In this document: in pieces, positions 61,128-64,000 of the stretch
Layout: the number at the start of each line of letters is the position of its first letter
Position numbering within the stretch: the first letter of the stretch is position 1
Origin: Actinokineospora fastidiosa
GTDB taxonomy: Bacteria; Actinomycetota; Actinomycetes; Mycobacteriales; Pseudonocardiaceae
Length of the DNA: 64,000 nt
Direction: 5' to 3'
Assembly (NCBI RefSeq): GCF_014648415.1
Contig: NZ_BMRB01000002.1
Location: forward strand, 517,260 to 581,259
Translations under genes and position numbers: made by a program
Notes under the pieces: generated by a model
Databases searched by the model: none
Told to the model about the DNA's origin: nothing
The model's input: only the letters and a program-made list of their open reading frames with translations

Positions 61128-63116
61128 GTGGACGCACGGGAACGGATTCAGGAGCTGGCCGATCGGGTCGTGGTTCTGCGCGACGCGTACTACCGGGGAT
61201 CGCCGCTGGTCGCCGACGCCGAGTACGACGCGATCGAGGACGAGCTGCGCGCGCTGATCGCGGCGCACCCGGAGTCCGCGCCGGTGCCGAACCCGCTGGA
61301 GCAGGTCGGGGCGCCGAGCGTGCTGCACGCGCCCGTCCGGCACTCGCGGCCGATGCTCTCGCTGGAGAAGGCGACCAAGCCCGAGCAGGTCGAGGCGTTC
61401 TTCGACCGGTTCCCCGGGCAGCCCGTCGTGGTCATGCCGAAGCTCGACGGCCTCTCGCTCGCGCTGGTCTACGAGTCGGGCAGGCTGCGGCAGGCCATCA
61501 CCCGCGGTGACGGGACCACCGGCGACGACGTCACCGAGCTGGTCCGCGCGCTGGTCGACGGCCTCCCCGACCGGATCGCGCCGCAGGGCCGCGTCGAGGT
61601 GCGCGGCGAGGCGATGATGCTGCGCTCGACCTTCGCCGCCTACAACGCAGCCCACCCGGACAAGCCGCTGATCAACCCGCGCAACGCCGCCGCGGGCACG
61701 CTGCGCGCCAAGGACCCGGAGACCGTCGCCGAGCGCAGGCTGCAGTTCCTCGCCTTCGAGCTGGCCACGGAGGACGCCGCCGAGGTCGACCTGGAGGCCG
61801 GGCTGCTGTCCCTCGGCTTCACCGTCGCCGACATGCGCCACTGCGCCGACGCCGCCGCGGCGCTGGCGGTGATCGCCGAGATCGAGGCGCGCCGCCACGA
61901 CCTGGACTACGACCTCGACGGCGCCGTGCTGCGCCTGGCCGACCGGGGCGCCTACGCCGCCGCGGGCACCAGGTCGAACTCCCCGCGCGGCGCGCTGGCC
62001 TACAAGTTCGCCGCCGAGGAGAAGACGACCGTGCTGCTCGACGTCGTGTGGGACGTCGGCAAGACCGGCAAGATCGCCCCGGTCGCGTGGCTGGAGCCGG
62101 TGTTCGTCGGCGGCACGACGGTCACCCGCGCGACGCTGGCCAACCAGGAGGTGATCCGCGCCCGCGGCATCCGCATCGGCGACACCGTGCTGGTCCGGCG
62201 CGCGGGCGACGTCATCCCGTTCGTCGCGGGCGTGCTCGACGAGTCCCAGCGCACGGGGGCCGAGCGGGAGATCGTGCCGCCGTCGGTGTGCCCGTCGTGC
62301 GAGCAGGCGCTCACCGAGCAGGGCAACAGCCGGGAACTGTTCTGCACCAACGTCGCCTGCCCGGCGCAGACCGTGCGCAGGCTCATCCACTGGGCCTCGC
62401 GCGCGGCGGCCGACATCGAGGCCGTCGGCGGCGTGTGGATCGAACGGCTCGCCGAGGCGGGACTGCTAGAACACCCCTCCGACTTCTACCGGCTGACCAC
62501 CGAGCAGCTGCTGGAGTTCGACCGCATCGGCGAGGTCTCGGCCACCCGCATGATCGACTCGATCGACGCCAGCCGAGGCGTCGGGCTGCGCAGGGCGCTC
62601 ATCGGGCTCGCCATCCCGATGGCGTCGGAGGGCACCGCCGCGCGCCTGTGCCGGGCGGGCTTCGGCTCGCTGGAGGAGGTCGCCGACGCTGGCGAGGAGC
62701 GCCTGGTCGCCGTCGAGGACATCGGGCCCAAGGTCGCCGCGTCGCTGACCGAGCACCTGGCCCGCCTGCGCCCGGAGATCGACCGGCTGCGCGCGCTGGG
62801 CGTCTCCCTCGACGTCCGCGAGGAGGACCTGCCGCCGGTCGTCGCCACCGACGCCCCGCTCAAGGGCAAGACCGTGGTCGTCACCGGCTCCATCAGCGAC
62901 CCGCGCACCGGGGAGAAGATCCCCCGCCCCACCTTCCAGCGCCTCTGCGAGCGGGCGGGCGCCACCACCGCAGGCTCCGTGTCGGCCAGCACCGACCTGC
63001 TGATCACCGGAGCCGACGTCGGCGCGGCCAAGCTCACCAAGGCCGAGAAGCACGGCGTGCAAGTGGTCGACCAGGGCGAGATCTGGCAGCAGCTGATCGC
63101 CGCGGGCCTGGCGTGA
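61128..63116 (+). CDS. ligA: NAD-dependent DNA ligase (LigA-type, divergent form)
   Basis: A 662-residue ligase. Order: Ia domain (YYRGSPLVADAEYDAIEDEL), adenylation domain with the active-site Lys105 in KLDG, motif EVRGE, OB-fold (GKTGKIAPVAWLEPVFVGG), four-Cys zinc finger (CPSC ... CTNVAC), helix-hairpin-helix region, and a C-terminal BRCT domain (LKGKTVVVTGSISD). Several positions differ from housekeeping LigA: LEKATKPEQVEAF replaces the usual SLDN motif and the BRCT domain has an insertion (GEKIPRPTFQRL). It may be a second, accessory ligase. The GTG at 61128 is preferred; an ATG at 61098 is possible. Confidence 0.93.
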   Translation: MDARERIQELADRVVVLRDAYYRGSPLVADAEYDAIEDELRALIAAHPESAPVPNPLEQVGAPSVLHAPVRHSRPMLSLEKATKPEQVEAFFDRFPGQPVVVMPKLDGLSLALVYESGRLRQAITRGDGTTGDDVTELVRALVDGLPDRIAPQGRVEVRGEAMMLRSTFAAYNAAHPDKPLINPRNAAAGTLRAKDPETVAERRLQFLAFELATEDAAEVDLEAGLLSLGFTVADMRHCADAAAALAVIAEIEARRHDLDYDLDGAVLRLADRGAYAAAGTRSNSPRGALAYKFAAEEKTTVLLDVVWDVGKTGKIAPVAWLEPVFVGGTTVTRATLANQEVIRARGIRIGDTVLVRRAGDVIPFVAGVLDESQRTGAEREIVPPSVCPSCEQALTEQGNSRELFCTNVACPAQTVRRLIHWASRAAADIEAVGGVWIERLAEAGLLEHPSDFYRLTTEQLLEFDRIGEVSATRMIDSIDASRGVGLRRALIGLAIPMASEGTAARLCRAGFGSLEEVADAGEERLVAVEDIGPKVAASLTEHLARLRPEIDRLRALGVSLDVREEDLPPVVATDAPLKGKTVVVTGSISDPRTGEKIPRPTFQRLCERAGATTAGSVSASTDLLITGADVGAAKLTKAEKHGVQVVDQGEIWQQLIAAGLA

Positions 63117-63134
63117 GGCGTGGATCACCGGCGC

Positions 63135-63165
63135 TTGACCTCCAGTTAACCTGACATCGGACTCT
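63135..63165 (+). promoter_or_regulatory. SoxR/MerR-like promoter-operator
   Basis: TTGACC (63135-63140), a 19-base spacer centred on GTTAAC (63145-63150), then GACTCT (63160-63165). The outer bases TC...GA keep part of the SoxR dyad (TCAAGTTAACTTGA). A long 19-base spacer is characteristic of MerR-family promoters. Confidence 0.5.
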
Positions 63166-63199
63166 TGGCCTCGACGGAACGGATTCTGTGGAGGTCGTG

Positions 63200-64000
63200 A
63201 TGTTGGCTGTGCGCGCGGTGGCGTTCGGGGGACCGGAGGTCCTGGTGCCCGGCGAGGCGCCGGTCCCGGTCCCGGGGGCGGGTCAGGTGGTGGTGGCCGT
63301 GTCCGATGTGGACGTGTTGTTCCTGGACACCCAGATCCGCGGCGGGTGGGGTGAGCAGTTCGGGCTGACGCCGCCGTTCGTGCCCGGGGGCGCGGTCGCC
63401 GGGCACGTCGCCGCCGTCGGCCCGGGGGTGGACCCGGCGTGGGCGGGGCGGGCGGTCGCGGCCAGGACCGTCCACTTCGGCGGGTACGCCGAGCACGCGC
63501 TAGTGGCCGAGCAAGCGCTGGTCGCCGTGCCGGACGGGGTGGGGCTGGCGGAGGCCGCCGCGCTCCAGCACGACGGCCCCACCGCGGTGGGCCTGTTCGA
63601 CGGCGCTGAGATCCAGCCCGGCGAATGGGTGCTGATCACCGGCGCGGCAGGCGGCATGGGCGTCCTCCTCGTCCAACTGGCCCGATCGGCAGGCGCCCGC
63701 GTCATCGCCGCGGCGCGCGGAGCCCGCAAGCTGAAGGAGGTCGAGAACCTGGGCGCCGAGGTCGTGGTCGACTACTCGACGAACTGGCTCGACCGACTCC
63801 ACGAGGCGACCGACGGCACCGGCCCGCAGGTGGTGTTCGACGGCGTCGGCGGCGACCTCGGCGCAGCCGCCTTCACCGCGACCGCTCGGGGCGGCCGCTT
63901 CTCCGCCCACGGAGCCGCCAGCGGCGGCTTCGCCCCCATCGACCCCCGGGAGGCGGAACGCCGCGGGATACGGGTGCGCGGCATCGAGCAGGCCCAGTTC
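63200..64000 (+). CDS. Zinc-type alcohol dehydrogenase / quinone oxidoreductase (3' end outside window)
   Basis: The first 267 residues of an MDR-superfamily oxidoreductase. GGAGG lies 5 bases before the ATG. It shows the GroES-like start (VRAVAFGGPEVLVPGEAPVPVPGAGQVVV) and the NADPH-binding motif ITGAAGGMGVLLVQLARSAGA. The absence of the catalytic-zinc Cys/His set points to a quinone-oxidoreductase-type enzyme. The preceding MerR-like box suggests redox control. Confidence 0.92.
   Translation, partial: MLAVRAVAFGGPEVLVPGEAPVPVPGAGQVVVAVSDVDVLFLDTQIRGGWGEQFGLTPPFVPGGAVAGHVAAVGPGVDPAWAGRAVAARTVHFGGYAEHALVAEQALVAVPDGVGLAEAAALQHDGPTAVGLFDGAEIQPGEWVLITGAAGGMGVLLVQLARSAGARVIAAARGARKLKEVENLGAEVVVDYSTNWLDRLHEATDGTGPQVVFDGVGGDLGAAAFTATARGGRFSAHGAASGGFAPIDPREAERRGIRVRGIEQAQF

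Overview
The window is very GC-rich, has short or overlapping gene junctions and many GTG starts, and carries a type VII secretion locus (EccB/EccC/EccD/mycosin), a furA-katG pair, an AfsA-type hotdog protein and many TetR/ArsR/MarR switches. This fits a filamentous actinobacterium, most likely Pseudonocardiales (Saccharothrix/Actinokineospora/Lentzea-like). The genus is an inference.

Region 1 (69-26888) is one type VII secretion (T7SS) island. On the minus strand eccD and eccB are followed by three small WXG100-like proteins, a 745-residue PPE/AAWKG-like secreted protein, a YbaB-type protein, a fourth WXG100-like protein and a giant 2434-residue effector. A second minus-strand unit encodes two unknown proteins and a beta-helix/double AAA+ protein. 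Divergently, eccC and a mycosin gene run on the plus strand, ending with an ECF sigma factor gene. Four promoters in the island share the pattern TGAAC(C/G)-N16-CCGTGT, upstream of eccD, eccC, eccB and the AAA+ unit. This suggests one ECF sigma factor, perhaps the local one, controls the whole system. The mycosin has lost its catalytic Asp, Ser and oxyanion Asn. The giant effector carries two TcdA/TcdB-type glycosyltransferase domains flanking a zinc metalloprotease domain. No EccE is visible.

Region 2 (26949-31483) holds a TetR regulator and a sigma/anti-sigma/ABC operon that is split by a 553-base non-coding block with a 61-base-arm inverted repeat and two families of tandem repeats. Region 3 (31570-39081) has the AfsA-like protein, a carbohydrate-type ABC importer with one displaced permease gene, and a secreted BNR/sortilin-like beta-propeller. 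Region 4 (39201-44635) has a small lipoprotein, a four-gene ABC exporter and a secreted LVIVD-repeat protein.

Region 5 (44708-54294) has a MarR regulator with a divergent, frameshifted NmrA-like gene, the leaderless furA-katG pair, a DUF1540 protein, and a FecBCDE-type metal/siderophore importer divergent from an MFS exporter across a Fur/Zur-like box. Region 6 (54314-64000) has an ArsR-AHSA1-RibD-like operon, a decayed ArsR fragment, a TetR/SDR pair with clear operators, an MFS exporter with a probable 5' frameshift, an NAD-epimerase/TetR pair with clear operators, an atypical NAD-dependent DNA ligase, and a truncated zinc-type oxidoreductase gene preceded by a SoxR/MerR-like box.
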